From an uncultured Megasphaera sp. (lineage in GTDB: Bacteria; Bacillota; Negativicutes; Veillonellales; Megasphaeraceae), in the NCBI GenBank assembly GCA_934202965.1, contig CAKPYN010000004.1, positions 57,549 to 121,548 of the forward strand: a stretch of 64,000 bases of DNA, written 5' to 3'. The notes below the pieces were generated by a model. The model was not told where the DNA came from. It saw nothing but the letters and a program-made list of their open reading frames with translations, and did not search any database. A program made the position numbers and the translations under genes. Below are positions 53,960 to 62,608 of this stretch, in pieces; the stretch's first letter is position 1, and the number at the start of each line of letters is the position of its first letter.

Positions 53960-54265
53960 CACCTATACCTTACAAAATAATCTGACGTAATATATATTCT
54001 CTATAGTATCTATAAATTCCTTCTTTTCGTATACAATAAGTTTTTACGTTATACTTGAAATATAAGCTGCCCATTGTAAAAGCACATAACATTTCTATAT
54101 TATACTATGCTTTGGGAATTGGTCAATATTGTTTCAACAAGTCGCATACGTTCTCAAAATGAAGACCTAAACAGGATAAATTATTTTGATTATGAGAAAT
54201 ATATAGATTTATTGTTCTGCATTCTGTATAATAGGGTTGTAATATGTACACAGCGAGGAATACAT
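53960..54265. other. Divergent intergenic region dnaG / rluD-like
   Basis: About 300 AT-rich bases without a gene. A TATAAT at 54227-54232, about 34 bases before the pseudouridine-synthase start, is a probable -10 with a weak -35. The open frame that starts at 54107 crosses this promoter, supporting the later start at 54266. Confidence 0.5.
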
Positions 54266-55156
54266 ATGATTCATTTTACTGTAGGAAGAATAGACAAGCC
54301 GACATCTCTATTGGGTGCGTTGCGCCATTTTGGTGTATCGTCTACATTGCGTCGCCGCATCAAGCATCACGGCATCTGTATGATTAATGGGAAATCTGCG
54401 TCGACGCGTGATTTTGTCCATATGGGAGATGTTGTAACGGTTACGCTGCCGGAAACGAATCCGTTTACTCCGGAGCCGATTCCGTTTGGCATCGCCTATG
54501 AAGACGAATACTTGCTGGTAATAGATAAACCGGCCGGTTTGTTAATGCATCCTACATCCGGCGCACATACGGGTACACTGGCCAATGCCGTTGCTTATTA
54601 TTATCAACAAAAGGGTCTGCATTGTGCCTACCATCCCATGCATCGGCTGGATAAAAACACATCGGGCTTATGCATGATTGCCAAAGAACCGCAAATTCAA
54701 TCGGCTTTCGATAAAAAAGATTTAGGCTACAGCCGCACCTATCTTGCGATTGCCCGTGGGTATTTTCCCAGTGCGTTTGCAACGGTTCATGTCCCAATTG
54801 CCCGTTGTCCCGATAGTATTATTAAACGGCAGGCATCATCCGACGGTCAGTCCGCTTGGTCTGATTTTACTCGGCTGGCGGCGAATACGAACTGGAGTTT
54901 GCTGCAAGTCACGCTTCATACGGGCCGTACGCATCAAATTCGTGTCCACAGCAGTTATTTGGGCTATCCCCTGGCCGGCGACGATTTGTACGGCGGCTCC
55001 CAAAAGGATATCCAACGCCAGGCGTTGCACGCCTATCGGCTGCAGTTTATTCATCCTATGACAGGTCAAAGTATTTCCGTTCATTCCCAGCTTCCTGCTG
55101 ATATGCAGCATCTTATCGTGCAGGCTGGCTGGCAAGCTCTATGCCAAAAGCTATAA
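54266..55156 (+). CDS. RluD/RluA family pseudouridine synthase
   Basis: 296 residues from ATG 54266, which has GAGGAA upstream. N-terminal S4-like domain (LGALRHFGVSSTLRRRIKHHG), then the catalytic domain with ALDKPAGLLMHPT-like (VIDKPAGLLMHPTSG) and the active-site Asp in MHRLDKNTSGL, plus a C-terminal LHTGRTHQIRVH block. Converts uridine to pseudouridine in 23S rRNA or tRNA; the exact site is not readable. It is 25 bases ahead of the aldolase gene. Confidence 0.93.
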   Translation: MIHFTVGRIDKPTSLLGALRHFGVSSTLRRRIKHHGICMINGKSASTRDFVHMGDVVTVTLPETNPFTPEPIPFGIAYEDEYLLVIDKPAGLLMHPTSGAHTGTLANAVAYYYQQKGLHCAYHPMHRLDKNTSGLCMIAKEPQIQSAFDKKDLGYSRTYLAIARGYFPSAFATVHVPIARCPDSIIKRQASSDGQSAWSDFTRLAANTNWSLLQVTLHTGRTHQIRVHSSYLGYPLAGDDLYGGSQKDIQRQALHAYRLQFIHPMTGQSISVHSQLPADMQHLIVQAGWQALCQKL

Positions 55157-55181
55157 ACATATACATTAGGAGGAATGTCAC

Positions 55182-56147
55182 ATGCCATTAATTGGAACTA
55201 CAGAAATGTTTAAAAAAGCGTATGAAGGTCACTATGCAATCGGAGCGTTCAACATCAACAACATGGAAATTGTTCAGGGAATTACAGACGCTGCCGCAGA
55301 TTTGCATTCTCCTTTGATCTTACAGGCCTCTGCCGGTGCCAGAAGATATGCGCGCCCTGCCTATTTAAAACATTTACTGGAAGCAGCACTGGAAGAACAT
55401 GATCTGCCGATTGCACTCCACTTGGATCATGGTCCAGATTTTGAAACCTGCAAAGATTGCATTGACGGTGGTTTTACATCGGTTATGATTGATGGTTCCC
55501 AACTTTCCTTTGAAGATAATATTGCCCTTACGAAACAAGTTGTTGATTATGCCCATGACCATGGCGTATTAGTCGAAGGTGAATTGGGTAAACTCGCCGG
55601 TATCGAAGATGAAGTCAAGGTCGCATCGAACGAAGCTTCGTATACACGTCCTGACGAAGTAGAAGAATTTGTCAGCCGGACCGGTGTCGATTCACTGGCC
55701 ATTGCCATTGGTACCAGCCACGGTGCGTATAAATTCACGCCGTCTCAATGCAAACGCGATGAAAAAGGCGTACTCGTTCCGCCTATGCTCCGCTTTGATA
55801 TTTTGGAAGAAGTTTCTAAACGCCTTCCGGGATTTCCTATTGTCCTGCACGGTGCATCTTCTGTCGTTCCGGAATATGTAAAAATGATTAACGACAACGG
55901 CGGGAATTTGGCTGATGCCATCGGCATTCCGGAAGATCAGCTCCGCAAAGCCGCTTCCATGGCTGTATGTAAAATCAATATTGACTCAGATCTGCGTTTA
56001 GGCTTAACAGCCGGCGTACGCCAGCATTTAGCTGCTCATCCCGATCACTTTGACCCGCGTCAATACTTAAAAGACGGCCGCCAATGCATTTATGATATTG
56101 TTGCACACAAAATCAAATACGTACTCGGCTCGGAAAATAAACTATAA
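55182..56147 (+). CDS. fba: Class II fructose-1,6-bisphosphate aldolase
   Basis: 321 residues. Zinc and substrate sites: LHLDHGPDFETCKDCIDGGFTSVMIDGS (zinc His, catalytic Asp), ELGKLAGIED, AIGTSHGAYKF and VLHGASSVVPEYVKMI, then KINIDSDLRLG. Glycolysis/gluconeogenesis enzyme splitting FBP. AGGAGG RBS; likely co-transcribed with the pseudouridine synthase. Confidence 0.95.
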   Translation: MPLIGTTEMFKKAYEGHYAIGAFNINNMEIVQGITDAAADLHSPLILQASAGARRYARPAYLKHLLEAALEEHDLPIALHLDHGPDFETCKDCIDGGFTSVMIDGSQLSFEDNIALTKQVVDYAHDHGVLVEGELGKLAGIEDEVKVASNEASYTRPDEVEEFVSRTGVDSLAIAIGTSHGAYKFTPSQCKRDEKGVLVPPMLRFDILEEVSKRLPGFPIVLHGASSVVPEYVKMINDNGGNLADAIGIPEDQLRKAASMAVCKINIDSDLRLGLTAGVRQHLAAHPDHFDPRQYLKDGRQCIYDIVAHKIKYVLGSENKL

Positions 56148-56187
56148 GTATATCATGCAAAATTGATAAATTATCTGTATTTATGTA

Positions 56188-56216
56188 TTGATTTTTATCT
56201 TTACATATGCTAAAAT
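56188..56216 (+). promoter_or_regulatory. Promoter of rpsT
   Basis: TTGATT (56188-56193), 17-base spacer, TAAAAT (56211-56216), about 40 bases before the S20 start. Confidence 0.65.
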
Positions 56217-56254
56217 GCATTTTAGTGTTCTTGTAATTTAGGGAGGTGAACCAA

Positions 56255-56521
56255 TTGCCGCAAATTAAAGCTAATATTAAATCCATGGAAAAAGACGCAG
56301 CTCGTCATGAAGCTAACTCTCAGGTAAAATCTTCTGTACATACAGCTATCCGCCGTGCAACAGAAGCTATCGCTTCCGGTGATGCTGCTGCTGTTAAAAC
56401 AGCTTTTGATAAAGCCAGCAGTGTAATCGATAGCGCCGCTCAGAAAGGCGTTCTCCATAAAAACAATGCAGCTCGCAAAAAATCCCGTTTGGCTGCTAAA
56501 GTCAACGCAATGGCAAAATAA
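56255..56521 (+). CDS. rpsT: 30S ribosomal protein S20
   Basis: 88 residues, MPQIKANIKSMEKDAARHEANSQVKSSVHTAIRRA and a lysine/alanine-rich C-terminal helix. The start is TTG at 56255, six bases after GGGAGGTG; the GTG at 56246 lies inside the Shine-Dalgarno and is not credible. Own promoter and terminator. Binds 16S rRNA early in 30S assembly. Confidence 0.95.
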   Translation: MPQIKANIKSMEKDAARHEANSQVKSSVHTAIRRATEAIASGDAAAVKTAFDKASSVIDSAAQKGVLHKNNAARKKSRLAAKVNAMAK

Positions 56522-56533
56522 TATATGCCACCA

Positions 56534-56566
56534 AAGCCCTGTCTCTGACGGGGCTTATTTTCGTAT
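56534..56566 (+). terminator. Terminator of rpsT
   Basis: AAGCCCTGTC and GACGGGGCTT hairpin followed by ATTTTCG; 13 bases after the S20 stop. Confidence 0.7.
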
Positions 56567-56601
56567 AAGAACGAATTGTTCCATCCACACGGAGGTAACC
56601 G

Positions 56602-57942
56602 ATGCATTTCCCCCATGTATTTCAACTCAAACATTTTTTACTCTTATTTTTTCCCTTATTATTCACGCAAATGGCCCAAATCGGCACCAGTGTGTTCAGC
56701 AGCATTTTTAGTGGTCAAGCCGGTACAGTGGATTTGGCCGGCGTCGCCGTTGCTGTCAACATTTGGTTTCCCGTCTTTGCCGGTATTTCCGGTATCTTTT
56801 TTGGCGTATCCCCCATTATTTCACAGCTCCGCGGTGCCAACAAAACAAGTCGCATCCCCATATATATTATGCAAAGTATCTATATTGCGATTTTTTTTAC
56901 GATTGTCACGATTGCCGCCGGCTATCTGCTGCTACCCCCATTTCTTGACTTCATGGAGCTGGAGCCGGCTGTTCATCATATTGCCAGTGAATACTTGTTT
57001 GCTTTGGCATTAGGCATATTGCCACTGTTTTTACAAGCTACGCTCCGTTATATCGTAGATGCTCATGGTATGACACATATTTCCATGGCGATTATTGTCA
57101 CGAATATGGTGCTGACAATTCTTCTGTTTCGCCTGCTTATTTTCGGTGGTTTCGGCATCACACCCATGGGCGGTATCGGTACGGGATATGCCATTACGAT
57201 TGCCGCTTGGATTTCACTGTTTCTATTTATTGCCGTCCTGCACTGGAAAGAGCCCTTTCGGTCGTATCATATATGGACTCGTCTGCGGCCGTTCCGCTGG
57301 GTATACTGTAATCATCAACTACAGCTGGGACTGCCTATTTTTATCGCCGTCTTTTGTGAAACGAGCCTGTTCAGCATCGTCGGCCTATTGATGGCTGAAT
57401 TCGGCACAGTCTATTTGGCTGCCAATCAGGCCGCCATCAGCTACGCCACGCTCACCTATACGATACCTTGGAGCATCAGCCTGACGGCGACCATCGTCAT
57501 CGGCTACGAAGTCGGCGCCAAAAATTTTATCGGCGCCCGGCAGTACGCCGTGCTCTCGCAGCTGACGGCCTTTACGATTGTCGTCTTTACGATTACGGCG
57601 ACGTATCTGTTTCTCGACCCGATTGCCCATATTTTTACCAACGATGCCGTCACGTTCCAGGCCATTCGCCATTTTCTCCTGTTTGCTGTCATCTTCGCCT
57701 TTTTTGACGCGGCCGGCACGCCGGTACAGGGGATTCTGCGCGGCTATAAAGACGTAAAAATCATTACCTATATTGCCTTTGTGACGTATTGGCTCATCAG
57801 CATCCCTATGGGCTATGCCTGTGCTCATTTGACGTCGTATGGTCCCTATGGCTATTGGCTCAGTCTTGTTATCAGTCTGGCAATTAATGCCAGTGCCCTA
57901 AATTACCGTCTTTGGCGACACACTGCATTTGCCCAAGGATAA
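56602..57942 (+). CDS. MATE family efflux transporter (NorM-like)
   Basis: 446 residues with twelve helices; FKHFLLLFFPLLFTQMAQIG-like N-terminus, LRGANKTSRIPIYI, and the repeat IAVFCETSLFSIVGLLMAEFG. It is more NorM-like than the other two MATE genes. GGAGG RBS. It ends 24 bases before the aminopeptidase. Na+/H+-coupled drug or metabolite export presumed; substrate unknown. Confidence 0.9.
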   Translation: MHFPHVFQLKHFLLLFFPLLFTQMAQIGTSVFSSIFSGQAGTVDLAGVAVAVNIWFPVFAGISGIFFGVSPIISQLRGANKTSRIPIYIMQSIYIAIFFTIVTIAAGYLLLPPFLDFMELEPAVHHIASEYLFALALGILPLFLQATLRYIVDAHGMTHISMAIIVTNMVLTILLFRLLIFGGFGITPMGGIGTGYAITIAAWISLFLFIAVLHWKEPFRSYHIWTRLRPFRWVYCNHQLQLGLPIFIAVFCETSLFSIVGLLMAEFGTVYLAANQAAISYATLTYTIPWSISLTATIVIGYEVGAKNFIGARQYAVLSQLTAFTIVVFTITATYLFLDPIAHIFTNDAVTFQAIRHFLLFAVIFAFFDAAGTPVQGILRGYKDVKIITYIAFVTYWLISIPMGYACAHLTSYGPYGYWLSLVISLAINASALNYRLWRHTAFAQG

Positions 57943-57966
57943 TCATATACGAAAGGAAGGATTTCT

Positions 57967-59196
57967 ATGCCAACAGAAAAACAATTACACGCTTATGCCC
58001 AAGTCTTATTGCAAAAAGGCATTCATTTACAAAAAAATCAAATTCTCGTCATCAATGCCCCTGTCGAAAGCAGCTCCTTTGTCACGATTCTAACCAAAGA
58101 AGCCTACGAATGCGGTGCCTCTCAAGTCGTCTGCAACTGGCGCTGCGACGATATGGCTCGTCTTCGCTATGAATATGAATCGCAAGAACAGTTCGAATCC
58201 CTGCCGGACTGGCGTCGTGATTTCAGCCTGCACTATTATCATCAAGGGGCCGCTTTTTTGAGCCTCATTTCTGCCAATCCCTATTTGATGAATGGCATTG
58301 ACACGAAAAAAATATTTGCTTGGCAAAAAGCACAAAATACAGCTTTAAAAGAATATATCGACGGCATGATGGCCTCTAAGACGACCTGGCTTGTTGCCGC
58401 TGTTCCCAGCAATGTTTGGGCAGCGCTGCTATATCCCGATGCGTCACCGGAAAAAGCCTATGAATCCTTATGGCAGCAAATTCTGCAATCATCCCGTGCA
58501 GACAGTGAAACCCCATTAGCCGACTGGGATGCCCATTTAGCAATGCTTGCCAAACGCCGCCAATGGATGACAGAACAGCATTTTACGAGTCTGCATTATA
58601 CCAACGCGTTGGGCACAGATCTTATCGTTGGACTGCCAAAACATCACATTTGGCAGGGCGGTGCTGAAGAATCGGGCAGTCATATCTTGTTCAATGCGAA
58701 TATTCCAACAGAAGAAGTATATTCCGCTCCCCAAGCAGACAATGTAAACGGTATCGTATACAGCACGAAGCCCCTTGTGTACAATGGCAACGTGATCGAC
58801 AAATTCCATTTGATCTTTAAAGATGGCAAAGTCATTGACGCCCACGCTGAAGTCGGCGAAGAGGTACTTAAAAAGCTGATTGCGATTGATGAAGGCGCCT
58901 GCCGTCTCGGAGAAGTCGCGCTGATTCCGTATCACTCCCCTATTTCGTTATCAAATATTCTCTTTTATGAAACCCTGTTTGATGAAAATGCCTCGTGCCA
59001 TTTAGCATTAGGAGCCGCCTATCCGACTTGCCTCGCCGACGGTGCGTCGATGTCCAAAGAAGAAACACTGAAAGCCGGTATTAACGACTCGATGATTCAT
59101 GTGGACTTCATGGTCGGTTCAGCCGATTTGACAATTGTCGGCACTAAAGAAGAAGGCACAACAGTTCCCGTATTTACAAACGGCGACTGGGCATGA
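57967..59196 (+). CDS. M29-family aminopeptidase
   Basis: 409 residues. Peptidase family M29 marks: NAPVESSSFVTILTKEAYECGA start, a metal-binding C-terminal domain with FNANIPTEEVYSAP (Glu ligand), AEVGEEVLKKLIAIDEGA, LGEVALIPYHSPIS and HLALGAAYPTC, and MIHVDFMVGSADLTIVG. Cleaves N-terminal residues from peptides, cytosolic. AAGGAAGG RBS. First of three adjacent peptide-handling genes. Confidence 0.92.
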   Translation: MPTEKQLHAYAQVLLQKGIHLQKNQILVINAPVESSSFVTILTKEAYECGASQVVCNWRCDDMARLRYEYESQEQFESLPDWRRDFSLHYYHQGAAFLSLISANPYLMNGIDTKKIFAWQKAQNTALKEYIDGMMASKTTWLVAAVPSNVWAALLYPDASPEKAYESLWQQILQSSRADSETPLADWDAHLAMLAKRRQWMTEQHFTSLHYTNALGTDLIVGLPKHHIWQGGAEESGSHILFNANIPTEEVYSAPQADNVNGIVYSTKPLVYNGNVIDKFHLIFKDGKVIDAHAEVGEEVLKKLIAIDEGACRLGEVALIPYHSPISLSNILFYETLFDENASCHLALGAAYPTCLADGASMSKEETLKAGINDSMIHVDFMVGSADLTIVGTKEEGTTVPVFTNGDWA

Positions 59197-59222
59197 AAAT
59201 AGCGCATACTTCGTAGTATTGT

Positions 59223-59295
59223 TTGTTATCGTAGTCATTACATGATATAATAATGTGGTGCGTGTCAAATGGCATGCACCACATTATTTTTTTTA
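59223..59295 (+). terminator. Terminator overlapping the AbgT promoter
   Basis: ATAATGTGGTGC (59250-59261) and GCACCACATTAT (59276-59287), then eight Ts: an intrinsic terminator for the aminopeptidase. A promoter, TTGTTA (59223-59228), 17 bases, TATAAT (59246-59251), overlaps its 5' arm. Confidence 0.75.
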
Positions 59296-59311
59296 TAAAG
59301 GAGTTATTCCA

Positions 59312-60880
59312 ATGGCAAATCAAAGCAAGACCCCTGCAGCCTCCCCGAACCAAGTCGGAGGCTTCCTCGGCTGGATTGAACGAGTCGGTAATAAAATTCC
59401 CGATATTACGATGCTCTTCATCGCCGCATTCTTTATTACCTGTATCGTTTCCGCTATTTGTTCTACCATTCATTTTGGCTACCTGCATCCGACGACGGGA
59501 AAAGAAATTACCGTTACCAATATGCTTTCCCCCCAGTCTTTAGTTACGCTCATGACCAAAATGGTTTCCAACTTTGCCGGTTTCCCGCCGCTGAGTATGG
59601 TTATCGTTGCTACCCTCGGCATCGGCATTGCCCAGGGATCCGGCTACATCGGCACGGGCCTGAAAAAGATTTTGATGGTCACGCCGAAATTCCTCATTAC
59701 GCCGATCGTCATCCTCGTCGGCATGCTCAGCCATTTGGCACCGGACAGCGGCTATATGATTATTATTCCGATTGCCGCTTACTTATTCTACGCGTCGGGA
59801 AAACATCCCCTGGCAGGCGTTGCCGCTTCCTTTGCCGGTATCGCCGGGGCCTTTGCCGCCAACTACACGCCGTCAGCCATTGACCCGGTTATTCAGGGCT
59901 TTACACAAATGGCCGCACAAATCATCGACCCATCGTATGAAGTCAATGTACTGTGCAATTATTTCTATGCTGTCAGCTCTACCTTTGCCGTCATCGGCAG
60001 CTGCTGGTGGGTTACTGAAAAAATCACGGAACCGTGGTGCCGTAAAGCCTGCCCTATTGATGCAGACATCAACGTATCCGGTGAAGCCATGAAACCGATT
60101 ACGCCGCAGGAAAACAAAGCCTTTTATATTGCGTCTGCTGTTCTTATTATCATGCTTATCGGCCTCTTTTTGTCCCTCGTGCCAACAGATTCCCTGCTCC
60201 GTGACCCGGACGGCAACATTGCCAGCTTCAAAGCGCCGGTTATGCAGTCCATCGTAGCCATTATCTTTTTACTCGTCGGCATCCCCGGCATCGTCTACGG
60301 CATCATCAGCGGTACCTTCAAAAGCTCTAAAGATTTCACCCATTCCATGGAAGAAATCACGCACACGCTGGTACAGCTGATTGTCTTCTATTTCTTTGCC
60401 GCTCAGTTTATGTATGCCTTCGGTGCATCCAACCTGGGGGCGCTCATTGCCGTTGCCGGCGCGGATTTCTTAAAATCTCTGGCCCTGCCGCCGCAAATCA
60501 CTATATTCGGCATCATTGTATTCGTTGCCCTCTTAAATCTGATTATTACATCGGCATCGGCTAAATGGTCCATCCTCGCACCGATTTTCGTACCGATGCT
60601 CATGTCCGTCGGCATTGCGCCGGAATTGACACAGGCCGCATTCCGCGTCAGCGACTCGGCCGTCAACGTCTGCACGCCGATGTTTGCCTTTTATCCGCTG
60701 ATTATTATTTATTGCCAGAAATACTACAAAAAAACCGGCGTCGGTACCTTGAGCAGTCTCATGCTGCCCTATACGATTACCTTACTGGTCGTCTTGACGA
60801 TTATGCTCTATGTCTTCTGGTTCCTCGGCATTCCCCTGGGCTTCCAGGCAGACTACATCTACCCGCGCCAGATGTTTTAA
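59312..60880 (+). CDS. AbgT family transporter (p-aminobenzoyl-glutamate or peptide)
   Basis: 522 residues from ATG 59312 (AAGGAG upstream). About ten to thirteen helices; GGFLGWIERVGNKIPDITMLFIAAFFITCI start, HLAPDSGYMIIIPIAAYLFYASGKHPLAGVAASFAGIAGAFAANYTPSAIDPVIQGFTQ core in outline, and a C-terminal SAKWSILAPIFVPMLMSVGIAPELTQAAFRVSDSAVNVCTPMF. AbgT proteins move p-aminobenzoyl-glutamate or act as antimetabolite pumps. Here it is 32 bases before pepT, so di/tripeptides or related amidated amino acids are also plausible. Confidence 0.92.
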   Translation: MANQSKTPAASPNQVGGFLGWIERVGNKIPDITMLFIAAFFITCIVSAICSTIHFGYLHPTTGKEITVTNMLSPQSLVTLMTKMVSNFAGFPPLSMVIVATLGIGIAQGSGYIGTGLKKILMVTPKFLITPIVILVGMLSHLAPDSGYMIIIPIAAYLFYASGKHPLAGVAASFAGIAGAFAANYTPSAIDPVIQGFTQMAAQIIDPSYEVNVLCNYFYAVSSTFAVIGSCWWVTEKITEPWCRKACPIDADINVSGEAMKPITPQENKAFYIASAVLIIMLIGLFLSLVPTDSLLRDPDGNIASFKAPVMQSIVAIIFLLVGIPGIVYGIISGTFKSSKDFTHSMEEITHTLVQLIVFYFFAAQFMYAFGASNLGALIAVAGADFLKSLALPPQITIFGIIVFVALLNLIITSASAKWSILAPIFVPMLMSVGIAPELTQAAFRVSDSAVNVCTPMFAFYPLIIIYCQKYYKKTGVGTLSSLMLPYTITLLVVLTIMLYVFWFLGIPLGFQADYIYPRQMF

Positions 60881-60912
60881 TGTAACTGTGTTACCGTAAA
60901 GGAGTCTTACTC

Positions 60913-62172
60913 ATGAATGATGTCCAACAAGAATTAGTTACGCGGTTTTACCGCTATGTGCAAATCCCGTCCCAAAGCAAAGGAAACGGCGGCACCGTCG
61001 TCCCCAGCACAGAAAGCCAGTGGGACATGGCCCATCAGCTGCAGCACGAATTGGAAGAGCTCGGCCTGACCGATATCAGCCTGAGCGACAAATGCGTCCT
61101 GACAGCCAAACTGCCAGCCCATCTGCCCCAAGGCGAAACCAAAACCGTTCCTTCTGTCGGTTTCTGCACGCACATAGATACGGTCGATGTCTGCTTATCG
61201 CCTGTCGTGCATCCGCAGACTATTTCCTATACAGGCGGCGATATTGTTCTAAACGAAACGCAGCATATTGTCATGACAGAAAAAGAGCATCCGGAACTTG
61301 CTACCTATAAAGGACAAGATCTTATCGTTACCGATGGCACCAGCGTATTGGGCTCAGATAATAAAGCCGCTGTTGCCAACGTTATGACAGCACTCGCTAC
61401 CCTTGCTCATGACCCATCTATCTATCACGGCGACATCTACGTCGCTTTCGTCCCCGACGAAGAATGCGGCCTGTACGGCTCCAAAAACATGGATTTCAGC
61501 AAATTCCCCGTCGATTTTGCCTATACCATTGACTCCTGCGAACTGGGAGAAGTCGTCTATGAAACATTTAACGCCGGCAGTGCCACCGTCACGATTCACG
61601 GCGTCAGCGCCCATCCCATGAGTGCCAAAGGCGTCCTCGTCAACCCGACGCTCATTGCCGTCGATTTTATCAACATGTTTGACCGCAGCGAAACACCGGA
61701 ATGCACAGACGGCAAAGACGGCTACATCTGGTGCCAGGAAGTCCATTCCAACCAATCTACGGCGACGGTCCATCTCAACATCCGCGACCATCACAAAGAC
61801 TTATACGAAGAAAAGAAACGGCGTATTGCCGAAAACGTCAAAAAACTGCAGGCTGCCAACCCCCGCGCCGTCATCGAATGCACCATTTCCGATACGTACG
61901 GCAACATTGCCGACGCCATTACCGATGACAACCGCAAGGCCATCGACTATATTTACGATGCCATGAACGCCCTGGACATTACGCCCAAAACGATTGCCAT
62001 GCGCGGCGGCACAGACGGTTCCTTCATTTCCACCAAAGGCATTCTGACACCGAACTACTTTACGGGCGGCATGAACTTCCATTCCCGCTATGAATTTTTA
62101 CCGATTCCATCACTGGTAAAATCCTACGAAATGACAATGAAATTGATTCATCTCATTTATACAGGAAAATAA
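60913..62172 (+). CDS. pepT: Peptidase T (tripeptide aminopeptidase)
   Basis: 419 residues, M20B metallopeptidase. Zinc ligands in GFCTHIDTVDVC and GTSVLGSDNKAAV, catalytic Glu in PDEECGLYGSKNMD, a lid domain (about 210-310, HGVSAHPMSAKGVLVNPTLIA), and a C-terminal GGTDGSFIS and FHSRYEFLPI. Releases N-terminal residues from tripeptides. AAAGGAG RBS. Partner of the AbgT transporter. Confidence 0.95.
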   Translation: MNDVQQELVTRFYRYVQIPSQSKGNGGTVVPSTESQWDMAHQLQHELEELGLTDISLSDKCVLTAKLPAHLPQGETKTVPSVGFCTHIDTVDVCLSPVVHPQTISYTGGDIVLNETQHIVMTEKEHPELATYKGQDLIVTDGTSVLGSDNKAAVANVMTALATLAHDPSIYHGDIYVAFVPDEECGLYGSKNMDFSKFPVDFAYTIDSCELGEVVYETFNAGSATVTIHGVSAHPMSAKGVLVNPTLIAVDFINMFDRSETPECTDGKDGYIWCQEVHSNQSTATVHLNIRDHHKDLYEEKKRRIAENVKKLQAANPRAVIECTISDTYGNIADAITDDNRKAIDYIYDAMNALDITPKTIAMRGGTDGSFISTKGILTPNYFTGGMNFHSRYEFLPIPSLVKSYEMTMKLIHLIYTGK

Positions 62173-62250
62173 TTGCTTTTTTATTTTAAGGTTAAACCTT
62201 AAACTTAAACGTTTATTGCGTATTTTAACAAAAAACTTTATCTTTTCTAC

Positions 62251-62279
62251 TTGACACCCCTATACTCGTATGCTATTAT
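62251..62279 (+). promoter_or_regulatory. Promoter of the T-box transporter unit
   Basis: TTGACA (62251-62256) and TATTAT (62274-62279), 17-base spacer, close to consensus. Confidence 0.75.
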
Positions 62280-62287
62280 GTCATCAT

Positions 62288-62565
62288 CAAACGTCGTTAA
62301 ACGTGATGACGCAAACCAGTAAATCCAGCTGGATGTTTCAGAGAGCTGTCGCGGGGTGCAAGACAGTACAAAAAGCGGATTGAACTCATTGCCGAACGGA
62401 GAAGCTGAATGAAGTAGGCTGCTACGGGAACTCCCGTTACAGAGCATGGATATGGCACTGCCGTATCCGAGAGCGCGTCTTCGGACGAATCAGAGTGGTA
62501 CCGCGGAAGGTTATACGCCTTTCGTCTCTTAGCTAACCAGCAGAGAGACGAAAGGCGTTTTCGTT
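62288..62565 (+). promoter_or_regulatory. T-box riboswitch (predicted leucine, CTC specifier) with terminator
   Basis: A full T-box leader: AG-bulge region CAGAGAGCTGTCG, a GGGTGCAAGACAG distal loop area, a specifier position with GAA then CTC (62385-62387) then AT, Stem II/III region, and the conserved AGTGGTACCGCGG (62493-62505). The terminator follows: ACGCCTTTCGTCTCT (62515-62529) and AGAGACGAAAGGCGT (62544-62558), then Ts. Uncharged tRNA pairs at specifier and TGGT bulge (complement of ACCA), switching on the transporter. The CTC reading is by pattern, not by folding. Confidence 0.88.
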
Positions 62566-62608
62566 TCTCTTAAGACTTATAGTTCCATCTTGAGGGAGGA
62601 TATGTATT

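Noticed and set aside
54107..54265. N-terminal extension of the pseudouridine synthase
   Set aside because: It would run through the predicted -10 box; the ATG at 54266 has a good RBS and matches the family start.
57385..57828. 147-codon minus-strand ORF over the third MATE gene
   Set aside because: Shadow frame produced by GC-rich third positions; no start signal and low-complexity charged sequence.
61354..61794. 146-codon minus-strand ORF over pepT
   Set aside because: Shadow frame opposite a well-supported metallopeptidase gene.
62189..62212. Inverted repeat TTTAAGGTT-AAACCTTAAA after pepT as terminator
   Set aside because: AT-rich palindrome without GC stem or T run; too weak to call.
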